Shown here: positions 21,017-35,027 of the stretch, piece after piece
Layout: each line of letters opens with the position of its first letter
Numbering within the stretch: the first letter of the stretch is position 1
Assembly: GCA_902729315.2 (NCBI GenBank)
Contig: LR746265.1
Span: 4,382,892 to 4,446,891, forward strand
Direction: 5' to 3'
Length of the DNA: 64,000 nucleotides
Source of the DNA: Spirodela intermedia
Taxonomy: Eukaryota; Streptophyta; Magnoliopsida; Alismatales; Araceae
Notes under the pieces: model-generated
The model's database searches: none
The model's input: the letters and a program-made list of their open reading frames with translations, nothing else
Told to the model about the DNA's origin: nothing
Translations under genes and position numbers: made by a program

Positions 21017-24000
21017 ATGGCGGATTACGCTCCGCTCAGCAGTGGTGGCGAAGAAGCGAGGGGGGGCGAAGTCGAGATGCCTGGACGCAGAATCGCTCGC
21101 GTAACTTCTCTCGACGTTTTCCGGGGGCTCTCCATCGCCGTGCGTCGTTCATCTCTCCATCTCTCCCATTAACATTTATCCCTGTGGTCGTATGCAGTGT
21201 TCCATATCTCTATTCGTTTCATGTGCGTGAGTTTAATTGCGCTTGTCGACGGAGTTGCCAGCAACGAATGCCGCGCTACTTCCAGGAACGAGAACGGGGT
21301 CATCTAGCTGTAACTGTAAATGAGAAAATGACGGCACCAAAAGATTCTCTCTAAGGTTTTCCATCCGTTTTGTCCGTTGGGGAATGACGCCTGGCTGTCG
21401 CAACAGACTCTCTCAGAGGTCTGAGCTGTACGATAATGTTGGGTCTTAAAATTTGAATTCATATTTCGTAAACTACAATCTTCTTAGTTTCATGAAGGAA
21501 TTCGAACTGCAGTGTCGACCAACCCATCATAGGAATGCAGTTTAGATTGGATTAGCGTGATATGAATCATCGATAAAAGGTTTAATCTATATTTTTCACC
21601 CTGGTCGTCTGACGAACAAATTACAATTCAAGTTGGTTGAAAAATGTTTTCTGATTGAATTTAATAGTTATAAGAATTTTCAAACTGAATCTCAATTCTT
21701 AAGATGGTGATTAGGTCGAAAGATCGTTTTGTAAAGATATTACCTACCATTGGGTCACGTGTGAAAAAAAAAGAGAGGAAAAAAACTGACACTTTGGCGG
21801 CATCAGGTTGACTTTCATAGACAGACCAGCAGGAAATGATGAGCCATTGTTTGTGCTTTGCACCAGGTAGACCCGCTATTGGTATTTGCGTGGGCAGCCC
21901 TATAGAGGCTTGTTGTCAGTCTAATATCATATGCAAACAACTGCCGCTTTACTTCATTGAGATCTGATTTCAGTGCACTATCTTACTCCAGGCAATGTGG
22001 AACTACTTTCCACAGGAGCTGAATATTTGACAAAAGCATTTGACATACACATCTGTCTATTCAATTTCGTATCCATGATCGTGACTCGTTTCGTCATCCT
22101 CCCATATGATCATTTAAGTTTCATCCTGGAGTTTACAAACATCTGTTTCTCAGTTCCCGATTTAATTTTCTAGGACTTCCCCTTCAGTTGCCCCTCGAAA
22201 TGGCATGAAAATACTTCCCATTGGAGTTCGTGTTGCCTTTGATATCATCTTCATTATTTCACTTTGCATACAAATTTAATGAAGAAAATTTTCCCTTCCT
22301 CTTTTCTCTTCGTGTACGGAGCCACGTTATTTTAGATCTTACCGTAAGCAACACACCAAAGCATCTTTCGTCAGTATCTTAGCTTTCTGTGCAAACCTTG
22401 CGTGCATTGATGTATTTACTTTTTGACACTTTTATTTACTTTTTCGGTTATTATTAATAGCTCTTTAGTAGCTTTTTTTCTCAATCTATGCTGCTAATGT
22501 TGTACATTTTTTCCTGTTTCAGCTTATGATCTTTGTTGATTATGCTGGCTCTCTTTCTCCAGTCATTGCTCATTCTCCCTGGAATGGTGTTAGATTGGCA
22601 GATTTCGTGATGCCATTTTTCCTTTTCATTGTCGGCATTTCTCTGGCCCTCGTGCACAAGGTATGCAAGGAATTTGTACATGCCATTGTCTGTATTAATC
22701 TTTTTGACGAGGACTATTGGTCGTGTGACCTTAAATCTGGTAATTATATTGAACAGCGTTACAGGTTCAAGTTTCCGTACAAATGGGCACAATGTAATAT
22801 GTTAAGATGTAGAGTCGGTCATTTTCTGAAGAAAAGGAAAAACCACTTTTTATCTCATCTTCACGAAGATGCATGGCATTGATGCCAATTCCTGCTACCG
22901 TGATTCCTCTTATTATGGGAGAATTATATGATGAGGCTGTATGAAATGTATTTTTGACAAGACTTCATAATATTTGTCATGATTTTATTTCACAGTTTGA
23001 AAGGAAAATATCTAGTTATAAATGGTGATTCATCAAGCTTTTCTATTAATTTAAATGTTTAGGGGTTTTCATTCCTCTATAATACTTTAAAGTTTTGAAG
23101 TGTCCTAACAGATTTCTTGGGCTTGCTCTCCCAGGAAATATCAAATAAAATTTCGGCAACATGGAGGGTAATTCTAAGGGCTGTGAAACTTTTTCTCCTG
23201 GGCATTCTTCTTCAAGGTAAAAGCTCTAAGTTTTTTTTATTTTCTTTAATTTTGCATTCTTGCAGTTTACAATGAATGTATTTATTACAGTTTTGTTGTA
23301 ATTCCACAAATTTCAGAATTTTGAAATATACCATAAAATCACATTTCTTCGGGAAAATTCCTCATCATCTTCCTCTTGTGATGCCGAATTCTGAGACACA
23401 AAATTTGCTTTCAAGAGGAAGATAACAGGCGAATCCATGTCTAAAATATGACAGTTTCTAAGCAAAACTAAAACACACTGATTAACTGCCAGAATGTACG
23501 TTCTAAATACACGTTTTGAACTCACAGGAACTCAAGATTCATTGGTCGATTTGAGTATTCAGATGTAGAATACATAAGTAATTTATTTAAGGTAATCATT
23601 TATTTGTTTACTTGACTAGAGATGTTATGTCAGAAGATTAGTCGGTTACTTGACTAAAGAATCATTGCAGGTTCTCGGAAAGATTAATGTTTACTCTTGA
23701 ATTCAACGACCTGGTGAGGAATTTAGGATGAGGATAGGGTGACATAGCATCTCATGCAGAACTTTTCGCGACATAAGGACAGTTGCAGATTAAGTTTTTT
23801 ATATTGAACGCATCATGTGCAGAAAATCTGACTCGTGACTGGTTGGCTGACTAGTTGGACGGAATTGGGATAATTTGGTATCCATATGATGATGGGGAAG
23901 AAATAATGTGATGGTTGGGAGAATTTGGTAGAACGCTTCTGAAAAATAGTAAGTCGACTAATACATGCCAGATGGTGTGGAAAAGCTGTTTTTGTTTAGA

Positions 24001-27000
24001 AGGTGGTGGATATTTAAAGGAGGAAGGCAAGTTTTCTGGCTGATGCTTCATGTTTTGTCGTGAGTCGTATGGATATGACGGGAGAAAAGCAACCAGTTGC
24101 TCAATAGAACTAATAGTTTGGTTGGGCTCATTTGTGTTGGTGCTTGTGTTACGGTGTGTGGGTTATCTTCTGTATGAAGGCGTTTAAGAGCTGAATAGTA
24201 TCAGCATTGGTCCCTTGGTAAGGAACACATGCTTGTATAAGATAATATTTTTTTGGAAGGTTTCGTATACCTCAGCCTATGTCTTTGGTACCTTCATGGA
24301 ATTTATCATATTGAGAAGTTTAAAAATGCTTTTTGCAGGTTAGCAGCCTGTGAGATACTATGTAGCATCAGCAATCAATCTTAAGGAGTCAAGGTTTCCT
24401 CAAAAGCTGGCTTGTAATTCCAGCTGTTTTAGCCATGTCGTGTCCATGTCCATGTATTTAAGAGACTTATTTATGCATCATTGCATTTTTTTTTTAACTT
24501 TTCTCGTCAAATTTTAGGAGAATCATGTACTTTGCATAATTATGGCTTCATGGATTCCCTTAATTAATTCCCAACTTTCGAAGTGTTCTTTTTAAATTCC
24601 GTTGAAGATGAATCATTTTCCTTTCTTCCACTCACAATGTTCAGTGCTTGTCTGATTTAATTGCTGATGATGTTTATACTGAAGTTATCACCATTCCACC
24701 ATCTTGTTTGCTCCAGGTGGTTACTTCCATGGGTTGAATTCTTTGACTTACGGTGTCAATCTTGAAAACATCCGCTGGCTTGGTATTCTTCAGGTAAGAT
24801 TTCGTGATGTGCTGTTGTGTTTTACTGGTTCTGCTTACTTTGTTTTAAACTGTATCCGCTGGGATTAATTGGCTTGAGCCATGCTGTTTAATATTTCCAA
24901 CAAATGTTTTGCTCTTTCTCCAATGCATGAAATCAGGTTTACATCTCATGCTGATCTTAATGTAGCTATATTCTGTGTTATGACATTCAACATAGTAATG
25001 TTTGTCCTTTGCTTACTATTTTTTTCCTTTATTTGGAGATTCTTGAATACTAATCAATTTCTGGGAATAATTATCTATTCTTTTATCAGCTAAAGAAATG
25101 TACATTAGTTGGCCTTATCACCTTTGTTGGTCTGATCACTTCAATATCTGTGGAAGCAGTTACTGATCACTGTTTTTCCTTTATATGGACTCTAGAGGAT
25201 AGCCATTGGATATATTATAGCTGCTTTATGTGAGATATGGCTCTCAAGGATAGTAGTAAGAGACTCTGTCGGCAGAAGCTTCAAGAATTACTATCTTCAG
25301 TGGTAAGAAACTGATGCCCGATCAACTAGCATGCTCTTCGTATGAAATACCGCTACAGCATGTTCTGATTTTTAATTTTCTTGTTGAATGCCCTCTACTT
25401 GGACGCAACCCCTTGAATGTTTTTCTGATCCTCTGAAAATTCAGTATTCAATACAGTATCTCATTGGAAGATGGATAATTAAAGAAGCAAAGGCAGAAGC
25501 AAATTCATTGAAATGCGATCTTGGTAATAACTGAGAAACTCAACATAAGGCAGGAAAAAGAAAATGCTTTGCCTTGGTCTAGAGTGTCTGCCATCATACC
25601 CGCAATGGATGGCATTTGAATCGCTATTCCTGGAGAGGAACATTTGCCCATTTATATAAGACAATGTAGTAAGTCACAGTTGGGAGGATTCTCACCTGCT
25701 CGGGGAATATCGTATTTTGACATCTAGAAACTCAATTCAAAAAGTAGTTACCCAGACAGGAGTCTTATCTTGTGGGAATGCAACACTGAAAAAAGTTTAA
25801 AATTATCATTGGGAAAAAAGTATAGGAAAATTATATTTTCTTCATGACAGAACTTTATTAAAATTTCAACTAATCATCTTCACAGTTCTGTGAACCTGAA
25901 TGATTTTCCTACCATATGGGTTAATAAATTTCTTGCTAATTACTAGAATCCCCAATCAAATATTTATGTTTAATTTACTGGAAAATCACCACAACTTGTT
26001 GTTACGCAGAACAAGCTTTTTGCTATATTGGCTTTCCTTCTATTTTTCCTTTCTTTCCTATTATTAGATGTATTTCCTTTTTCGTGTTTCTGTTATTAGA
26101 CCTTTCCGTAATATTGGAAAGGTTTATTAGACGCCAATATAAATACTGGCGTACTGCCCTGAGAAGGGCTAAGTCAGTTTTCCTTTCCTGCTTCCACTGT
26201 ATCTCGTAACACTTGTATACTTCTATACTTTCATGAAATGAGGCTTCACCACCATCATCCTTTTTAATTTTATCATATTTATTTATGTTTTCCTTTGTAG
26301 GTTTGCAGTTTTCTTGCTATCCTGCGTATATTTATGGTTATTGTATGGTTTGTATGTTCCTGATTGGCAATTTAAGCTGGAACAGCCGACATCTTCACTC
26401 CCTTCTATTATTGATGACTATGTCATTAAAACAGTGAGATCCTCATTTCTCTTAGATATTTCACTTTTCCTTATGGTTCCACTATCCTTTTTATGCTGAT
26501 TCTTGATGCAGTTTTTTATTATTTCATTATGAATTGATTGGAAACATTTAAGGCATGACGTTTCATTGCCTTGAATTTCTCTTAATGAAGTGGTTTTTTC
26601 TTTGAAAACTTCTTAATAAAATAATCTCACAGCTTGGAACAATCTCTAAAAATCTGGTCCTTGTAGGTCTTTCTCATCTAGAACTAAGACGTATGAAGGT
26701 TTGGTGAGGACTACCACTGGATTGCATTGAGCTCAGTTGCAGGATTTATTTGGTTGAAGGACTGTAACTTGATTGAAAAAGTCAATTTACAAAAAATCTT
26801 GCTTCGATGGTGCTGGCAGGATTCTATTTGGGATATTTATAGTGAAAAACGTTATTCACGATTTTATTCGAAATTGTGAAGGTTTTAAGGTTCGAGATTT
26901 CCAAGATAATGGTGTTAAACTATATAATAAGTTCGATATTTTATACTGTAAAGTTGCATATCTGATTTGTCACTATCACCAATGGTGGCATGCGATTGAT

Positions 27001-29352
27001 GTCGGGAATCAAGAACCAAGTCATTGAATACAAAATACAAGATATCAATTTGAGCTGTTTAAATAGACAAACTTTTACCTGCACGGAAAAATATTGTGGT
27101 TGGTATTCCTGTGCACTTTCTAGAAGGTCTCAAGATCACCAGCTCCTGATATGGATTAGGGTTCGTTAGTTGGGCTGGGGTTCTTAGAGGTCATTGGCTC
27201 ATTCTTTTACTGTCTTTTTCTTCTATAGCCCGCCAACTTTCGACCTTTACTGGCAGTTTTGGCGAATGAATAACCATCTACGGACTAAATTACTTTTATT
27301 ACCATGAAAAAGCTTGCTCTTTTGAGGATAGATACTGGCGCTATAGGCAAAGATTGTTTTGATTTTCGATTATTATATACTCTGAATTTTGTTCATGAGC
27401 TGTACATGCTTGGAATTTTCATTGTTTTTTGTACGGGTCGCTAACTTTTTAGAAGGCCTCTTCTGTTGAATTGAGGTGGTTTCTGGAAAGATTATTTGCA
27501 GTTTGCGGTAACATCCCAGAGGAAAAGGGTTTCTTGTTGATATAACCATTATCAACTTGTCCTTACTGAAGAAAGAAAAAGAATGTAGCAAAAACAATTG
27601 TCCCATTCACCTAAGGTTTGTCACCTGTTGATCTGATATGATTCTAAGCTCAGCATTGACAACATACAATTATTTAATCATTTACGACAACAAAAATCTA
27701 GGTCAAAATGTGCATGTTAGTTCTTGTTGATGGTTTCATCTAGCATTTGCTATGTGAATTTTTTTACTCATTCATGTTTGATCAGAAAGCAATTCTCAAG
27801 CTTTCTGGAACTTAGGGCTCACTCTTTAAACTTTTACTACTAATTGATCTGATAAGGTTTTCAAGAAGCTAGCATTTAACTCCATCCACTTGAGGATGCC
27901 AAACCTGCTAAATTGATTCTACAAGTCATCTTATTACCAAGAAATATTATCTATTATACCTTTTGTCTGCCAACTGCACCAAACATGTCTAGTGTGCAAT
28001 CTCCTGAGTATCAGTAATGCGCTTATTAATTTAAATTGAATCTTAGGGGTGATCTGAACATTTGAGAAACACTTGGGTTGGCTAGAGCCATGAAATATAT
28101 TGGAGTCTGCTTTAAGCCTTGGTGTTCAGCATATGTACGAACAGAAGTCAATGGAACCTAAAAATGTGGTCTTTAGATAGTGGAGTCAGCCTAGCGTTTC
28201 GAATCGCTATAGTTCCTGGTTTCACGAATTGATTGGAAACCAGAGTTTAGATAAGAGTCCGAAAAAGGTTAATTCACTCCCTCTCTTTGTTCCTCTTATT
28301 GCATCCTCTAAATCCAACGACTGGTATCAATGCCTACCTCTTTTAAATTAAGTAAAAATATGTGAGGAGCAGATTCTATGGTGAATATTGCATGAACCAT
28401 ATTTTTAGAAGGACACTCTGCCAATAGGCCCCAATATTCACTAGATGTAATTAACAATTTCAGAAATTCGTGGGCTGATTACTTTTCCTTTTTTTGTAAG
28501 TCAACAATATCTACTGGTGAAACTCTCTATTTATTTTGTATTCAACGTGTATAAGTGCAGTATAATTCCTGTCTGTATTTACTGATGGAATATTCATTTG
28601 TGCCATCACAATGAAGTAAAAATAGGACAACGGGATAAGGCATGGAAGTATAAGGTGTAATAATACCCACTGCGCCTACTTACCTATTTCGATTTACTTA
28701 TCCAGCTGTGCCATCTCCTGAAACTTAAGTTGACATCATACATCTCGTTTATTTGGTCTCTTGGGTTGGTTCCCATGACCCTTGGTATGTAAGCAGTCAT
28801 GTGTAGAAGATTTAAAGTTTCAATTTGAAAAAAAGCATGAGACAGATTTCCTCTGTAGGTAAAGTGTGATGTAAGAGGTGATCTTGGACCAGGATGTAAT
28901 TCTGCTGGAATGATTGACCGCTATCTTCTTGGCATTGAACATCTATACAAAAAGCCTAGCTACAGAAACTTGAAGGTAAACATTACCGTGCCATAATTCT
29001 GGTTGGTTCCAAGGTTTTGGATTTTCTGATGAATCACATTCTTTTAAATTAATAGGATTGTTATTCAGAGAAGGGGCAGGGCTTGGAGAACTCTCCTGCA
29101 TGGTGCCAGGCTCCTTTTGATCCAGAAGGAGTTTTGAGGTAAGCTAGACTCCTGAATATATACTTGTAAACAGATGTTTATATTAATTATTTCTTTGTGT
29201 GTGAATTTAAGGGGAACGCGTTTTATGTTAGATGGTATTTCTTCATGGAGGTAATGAAAGTTCTAAGCATGCATGTATACTTGCAGTATTTTATGGGAAA
29301 ACTGAGAACATGCATTATAACACAAGAGTGATCGTTGTATTGTGCACGGGAT

Positions 29353-29384
<32 letters not shown>

Positions 29385-32300
29385 TACAGAAGTTTTTCTG
29401 TAGGGAACCGCAATTTTCTCAAGTTTTCATTGTCTTACTCTGGTGAGTATGAAACCGAGAATCATAGGTTATGATTATTTTCCATGAAAGCTTCAGTGAT
29501 TATGATGCTATTTTATGGGAAGACTGCTATTTGATAGAAAGGCTGTTGCATCTGTTACGACCATTACCCCCCACCCACCCTCCCAGCCAGCATGCAAGAT
29601 CATGAACTCTCACTGTGGTAAAGTCGAAACAACTCATCCTCACATCCTTTAAAATTGAAATCCTCGAATATAACAAACTTCTGATTTCGTAGGAACCAGA
29701 ATTTTTAAGATTGGCCCACGATTCTGGTAAGAACCTTGATCCAGAAAAGAATAGGATTCTTCTTGAGTGAAACGGGAACAAGGATTAGGGGAAGAAGGTT
29801 TGAGCTGTGGAGACCGGATCGGTTCTACCACAAAACCGCAGAGAATCTCCGGGAACTTCTAGGACCAAATGTTTTCTCTCCCCCTCCCTATACAACTGAG
29901 TCCTCTTATGTATAACCCTCAGCCCTCTCCTTCGTGTGGTGGTTGGACCCATAGAAGCTGGAAGCTTCTTCCTTCTTGAATGTCTTGATGGGAGGCTCAT
30001 CAGATTCCTATGTCTATATACATCTATAATTGTACAAGTCGCATTGAATTTCTCAAAGTCTAACACGTGCGTCTCATACTTCCTGTTTCATTCAGCTGTG
30101 TTACTGATACTTGATCAAACCTTTTTCCTTCCTAAAGTTCTGAGTGTTTAGGATGGGTTGACAGAAGTCAAAGTATTTATATCTCTGTCTGAAAAAATCT
30201 TCAAAGTACATAAGGCAGAACCTCACATTGTGCGGCTCCAACGTCTGATACAGATGTTACCTGTGTTATTATAATTTATATTCATTATGCTTGATAGGAT
30301 GGGGTAGCATGAATCTTCTGCTTCCATATGCATCCCGTCAAATCTTATGCAACAAAATATTCAGTGTTGAAAAAAACCCGACTTTTAGGGTGGTTGTCAC
30401 TGTGAACGCTTATCCGTACGGTAATAACCTCCATCATGTATTATGAAAAATATGATTGGTTTACATTTTATTTCTAAAATGGTGATCTTCACTGGGAACA
30501 ATTAACTATTTGTTACAGAAAATTGAGATCTACGGGCCAGTGGAAAACAGAAAGTGCTTGCCTCCCAGAATTTAATAGCACGTAAGATGTATTGAGTGAT
30601 GGTGTGATTCCTGCATACTATTTGTTTGAACGGTGGATATGATCACTCTTTTTTGAAGGATGAAATATAGTTTCGGCAAAACTTTAAGTTCGTGGAGAGT
30701 CACGACATGCTAGAAAGTTCATGGATATGATCACTCTCGTGTACTAATTCATTCTATTTTCTGACAGACGCGAGTGACATATACTCAAAGTTACTTGTCA
30801 AGGAGTTTTCCGGGTAAAATTATTTGGGTCATAAGATCTAGGGGTATCACTGCATACCCTAGGTGACAAAGTAAGATTACTGGAGGATCACACATTGAGA
30901 AATGGTTTGTGTCCTGAACATTGGTGCGGACCCTAGGAGGATATGCAGAGGAAAAACTCAACCCGTATTCACATCATAGATGACTATTATATAAGAGTAC
31001 CAGGGCCACAAAACAGGGAAACTAACTAGCAACTAAGAAACCGACAAACTAGGAAACGACCCAACAAACTAGGAAACGGTCCAACTAAGAACCAACTCCT
31101 AATTATACGTTCTTTCCCACAGCTTAGCGAAGCAGATACGGTTTGAATGGAAACTTTGCGGGAACATGGATATTGTTGCTTATGTAAAGACTATGTTGAA
31201 TTTGGTGAAATAGGTTGTTCTGGTTAAATTTATGTATCAAAAGATTTCATTCTGATTGATAATATAGGTCCTAGTTGAATATACTTGTTAAATCCCCAGT
31301 TTTTATTTTGATGCTTGTGGGCTCTTTACTCTTCTATCATTTTCAATTCCCTTACTTTGGATCCCTCCAAATTTCCCTGAGCTATCCTCCCTTGGCCTCT
31401 AGTCGCTATAAACCTCGCTCAATTGGAAAATTTCAGAGAATTTATTTAGCAACCCATACAATCTCTACGTCTGCTGCTTTGTTTTCACTGATTAACACTC
31501 GCCCTTGTCATCTATGAATTAGCTCATCAAGTTTAACAATGCATGCTGACAGGATGTTATTCAACTCTATGACAAGTTCACACTTTGAGACGGCAAAGTA
31601 AAATATCCGATGGTTGTAAACTCTCAAGTCATCCACTGGAACAAGAAAATCTTCCTGTTATTTCTGTAGCACATACCAATATGCTTCCTCTTTCCAATTC
31701 AGTTTAAATAAGTCGTACTTGTACACTAGATAGACATTTGTGCTACCGCGGAATTATTTCCAAAACCATAAGCCAATGAGCTGAAATTCTCTCTTTTTAC
31801 AATAGCAGACTAGGAAATTTTATGTGCGGTAGATGTCTTGGGTGCTGAAAAAGTGTCAGCGTAGTTAACCAATTGTGATTATTGATAATAGCTTATGATT
31901 AATCATTAATTGGTTCATTGATTACGCACTAGTTTCTTTCTGTTTTTTTTTTTTTACTGCTGATGATCTGATACTAAATGGACGTTTATAGAAGTTTGCA
32001 AAACACGTATCACACTGTGTTAAGATTCTAAATAACAGTTCTAACTGCCTTCAACTTAACAGATTTTTTGTTTTACAGCTCCCTGATGGCTTCAGTCACT
32101 TGCATTATAGGACTTCAATTTGGCCATGTTCTTGTTCAAGTGGAGGTCAGAGAATATTGACGTTTGTCATCTACTGTTTTGCTTCTTTCATTGATTTAAC
32201 ATGATGTTTTTGTGTTTTCCTTATGTTGCCTGCTTAGTCCCCGTATTTTTTGTAAAGATACTCGTAAAATAACTTGTATCGATTTAAAAATTTTAAATTT

Positions 32301-35027
32301 GAAACAATGTCTTGTGTATAGGACTTCCCATTTTGCACCTTTTTGTAAGGGAAAATGTAATGAGGGAGACCTCAATGTGGTTGCTTGGGAGAGATTTCAA
32401 GCTATCAATTTATTTTCTTGCTCTCCACCTTTCCATTTTTTCTACTGATTTATTGTTGCAGTTTTCAATCGTCTTGAACTTTATGGTTGCGATTCTAATC
32501 CAAACAGTGTCAAAATTTTCACCTGCATGATACCACATTTATAAGAAAGGAACTCGTTCCATTTAAGCTTGAAAAGAAATATAATATTGCCAAAATCATG
32601 CAGTGCTCCATATAATTTACTCTGTAAACAGTGTAAAATTCTTCAGACTGTTGCCTCCCAGATTAATATTAGTTATGGAATAATATTATGTTAATAAGTT
32701 GATAAATGGTTAATGCAGTGTGTAAATCAAGAAATAAAAATAAATAGAGAATCATAATATGGTATTCCTGCCATCTCAAAACCAAATGCGGAAAAAAGCA
32801 CCCAAATACGCATTAAACTGAAGAAATAAGCTCGACAAGCCCAACTCTTTGATACTGCACTTGCCCGTTTCCACAGCATCATTTTGAACGATCCATTTTC
32901 TCTGTAATAATGAGCCCGAATGAGTGTGACTAGCTGGCATCTTCGATGCATTTTTTTCTTCAAACACTGTTATTAGGTACATCTTATCTCTATTCATTTG
33001 CTCATTTTTTGCTTCACTTTTGTGCTGTCACTTTCAAGTATAGTGTCTGTGTTTTGTGATCTACGATGTTTCTCAACTCGGAAAAGACTACAACTAAGTC
33101 TTTTATCTGTTTTATCGTTCATCTGGTTTTATTCATGCCCTAATAACACCCTGACATTGGAAATATTTCATGGCCCACATTCCAGGAACATAAAGGCCGA
33201 TTAATTCGCTGGATGTCACTTTCATGGTTATTTTTGGCGCTTGGGGTGTTCCTTACAGTAATAGGTATGCATATCGACGTCAAAAGTTGTCAATCGATAT
33301 TCATAAAGGTCTATTCTAATACGCACGTTTGATTCTAATTGCACAGGCAGTCCGCTGAATAAATCTCTATACACAATCAATTACATGTTGATAACTACCT
33401 CATCAGCCGGAATCGCATTTTGTGCTTTATATCTCATGGTAAGGTTGGAGCTTTTAGCTCAGATCTCATAGAATGTAGACTAGTTATTTCAAGGTATGAA
33501 GATTTTATTCGCAAGTTAATGACATTCTAAACAGTCCTAACTTCATGCCATCGTGGGAAAGCCTGTTATTACTCTTCCATGCCAGTTCTTGAAATAACCT
33601 TTCCTAGTGACTAAGCCTTTTATTTTCAACATCTTGGTTTTGTTTCTGACTAGGCTCAGTCCTTATCAGGGCTAAGCTCAGTCCATAAAGAACATAGAGC
33701 CCTGTACTTATGAAGGCTAAGCTCAGGATTAAGTTCTGAAGTATTTTAGTTGGAGTTCAAAAAGAACATGAGGTCAAATACTAGGCTTGTGCTTTCTTGC
33801 TGCTCCAAAGCGCATAATTGAAGGCAATGAGGTCACGAATGAAGTCCTTGTGGTTCCAGCATTAGGTTAAGTAATAATTGAAATATTCTCTGATGCCAAT
33901 TTTAAACGTTGGCCATAGATTGTGCCAAAGCAGGCTATCTAAAAGGTATCCATTACTGGTTCTGGCCAACTTATCCATAGACCCACAGAACATCTGTGCT
34001 GAGTCATGTTCTATTATTCATGCATACATGGACGTATATACATATTTACACACACACACATATATATATATGTGTGTGTGTGTACACATTTCATTTAGAG
34101 AACATTTATGTAGGAATGTGATTCTTGTTTGTATTTTTCCCAATTCCATAACTTATTTATGGTCAACGAATGAAGAATAATGAGATTAGTGATGCAAGAA
34201 ATGTTCAGAGTATCTGACCACTCGATCTTCTATCTTTTGGTTGAGAGAGATCAACAATCTTTCTAATTTATATTTGCCGTTTTTTTTTATATGAAACGTA
34301 ATTTAATTTATTTCGGTGTTGCAGGTGGATGTATGTGGCTACAAACGCATGTTTTTTATTCTAGAATGGATGGGAAGACATTCACTTTGTATATTTGTTC
34401 TTGTGGCATCTAATTTGGCTATCATTGCAATTCAAGGGTTTTACTGGAGAATTCCTCAAAATAACATTGTAAGTTTTTTACAATTCACATTTGGGTTTGA
34501 ACGTTAGGACGAACTCACTTACGTTTTTTTTCTCTGCATCCTCGTTCCAATAACCTCCACTGGTTATCCTCCCGCACCCCCTCTGTTGCCTTCTCACTTT
34601 CTCTGTACCTGGCCCTTCAAGGGTTCTATCTATATTAGCATACAAAGAGAACGGCCATGAAAGATATAATGGCTACCACAATATTGTCGTAAAAGACACT
34701 TAAGTTAATTCGTATCTTTATTTGGCTTATCAAACAGATGCGTGCCTTCCGTCTAATTACAATTTCTTTCAAACTTGTCTCAACAATGTTGGACTATTCA
34801 AGCACAATAGAGAAAATTTGCTTTATTATGTCTAGTACAAGAAATTTTATTTCCTTCGTGATGTATCTTTTTCCCCTTTTTTTGACGGAAGAAAACTACA
34901 GGTTGTTGAATCTTCTTTTGTTATTTAATCTTTAAAAATCATTTATTACATTCCTACTTATATTGACTTAATATTTTCACTTGCTTTTCAGGTATATATG
35001 ATCGTCGCACTCTTTGTAAAGAAATGA
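21017..35027 (+). CDS. HGSNAT-like (heparan-alpha-glucosaminide N-acetyltransferase-like) membrane protein
   Basis: Thirteen exons: 21017-21139, 22523-22660, 23135-23216, 24717-24793, 25196-25302, 26301-26433, 28859-28975, 29056-29138, 32079-32145, 33186-33264, 33347-33438, 34325-34468, 34992-35027; 425 aa. The short N-terminus leads to SLDVFRGLSIALMIFVDYAG, then VIAHSPWNG and LADFVMPFFLFIVGISLAL. The His in AHSPWNG (about residue 58) aligns with the catalytic His of human HGSNAT. Later blocks are RWLGILQRIAIGYI, CNSAGMIDRYLLG, FDPEGVLSSLMA, TSSAGIAFCALYL and GRHSLCIFVLVASN, consistent with many membrane helices. In animals this lysosomal enzyme acetylates heparan sulphate ends; the plant substrate is unknown. 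Length fits plant homologues (about 430-470 aa). The protein ends soon after the last helix with VKK. Large introns 6 (2.4 kb) and 8 (2.9 kb) carry LTR-like debris. Confidence 0.93.
25997..26270 (+). mobile_element. Possible LTR remnant with TATA box and three hairpins
   Basis: Within intron 5 of the HGSNAT-like gene. It contains ATATAAATAC, three successive perfect short inverted repeats at 26101-26169, and a T/C-rich downstream part, similar to a promoter-bearing LTR. Its ends and a target-site duplication could not be defined. Confidence 0.3.
29341..29384. repeat. Poly(T) tract
   Basis: A run of roughly 30 T in intron 8 of the HGSNAT-like gene. It could be a retroposon tail in reverse orientation, but no matching body was recognised. 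Confidence 0.8.
29520..30120 (-). mobile_element. LTR-like retrotransposon relic (antisense)
   Basis: Read on the minus strand, this stretch has a TATA-like TTATACATAAGAGG followed by a GGGAGGGGGAGAG leader. This is the arrangement of a plant LTR promoter, inside intron 8 of the HGSNAT-like gene. No gag/pol sequence is seen, and LTR borders are not clear. Confidence 0.3.
30880..31130 (+). mobile_element. LTR-like relic with AACTAGGAAAC repeats
   Basis: TTATATAAGAGTACC is followed by AACTAACTAGCAACTAAG and two near-identical copies of CAAACTAGGAAACG. The pattern (TATA then A/C-rich R/U5) is common in plant LTRs. It lies in intron 8, in sense orientation. Confidence 0.3.
34047..34084. repeat. 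38-bp perfect palindrome (CA)n(TA)n(TG)n
   Basis: In intron 11 of the HGSNAT-like gene. TACACACACACACATATAT pairs with its own complement without mismatch; t34047 pairs with a34084, and the axis lies between 34065 and 34066. Confidence 0.95.

Noticed and set aside
28310-28335. CTGGTATCA as a retrotransposon tRNA-Met primer-binding site
   Set aside because: Only the first bases match the expected TGGTATCAGAGC, and no LTR end adjoins it.
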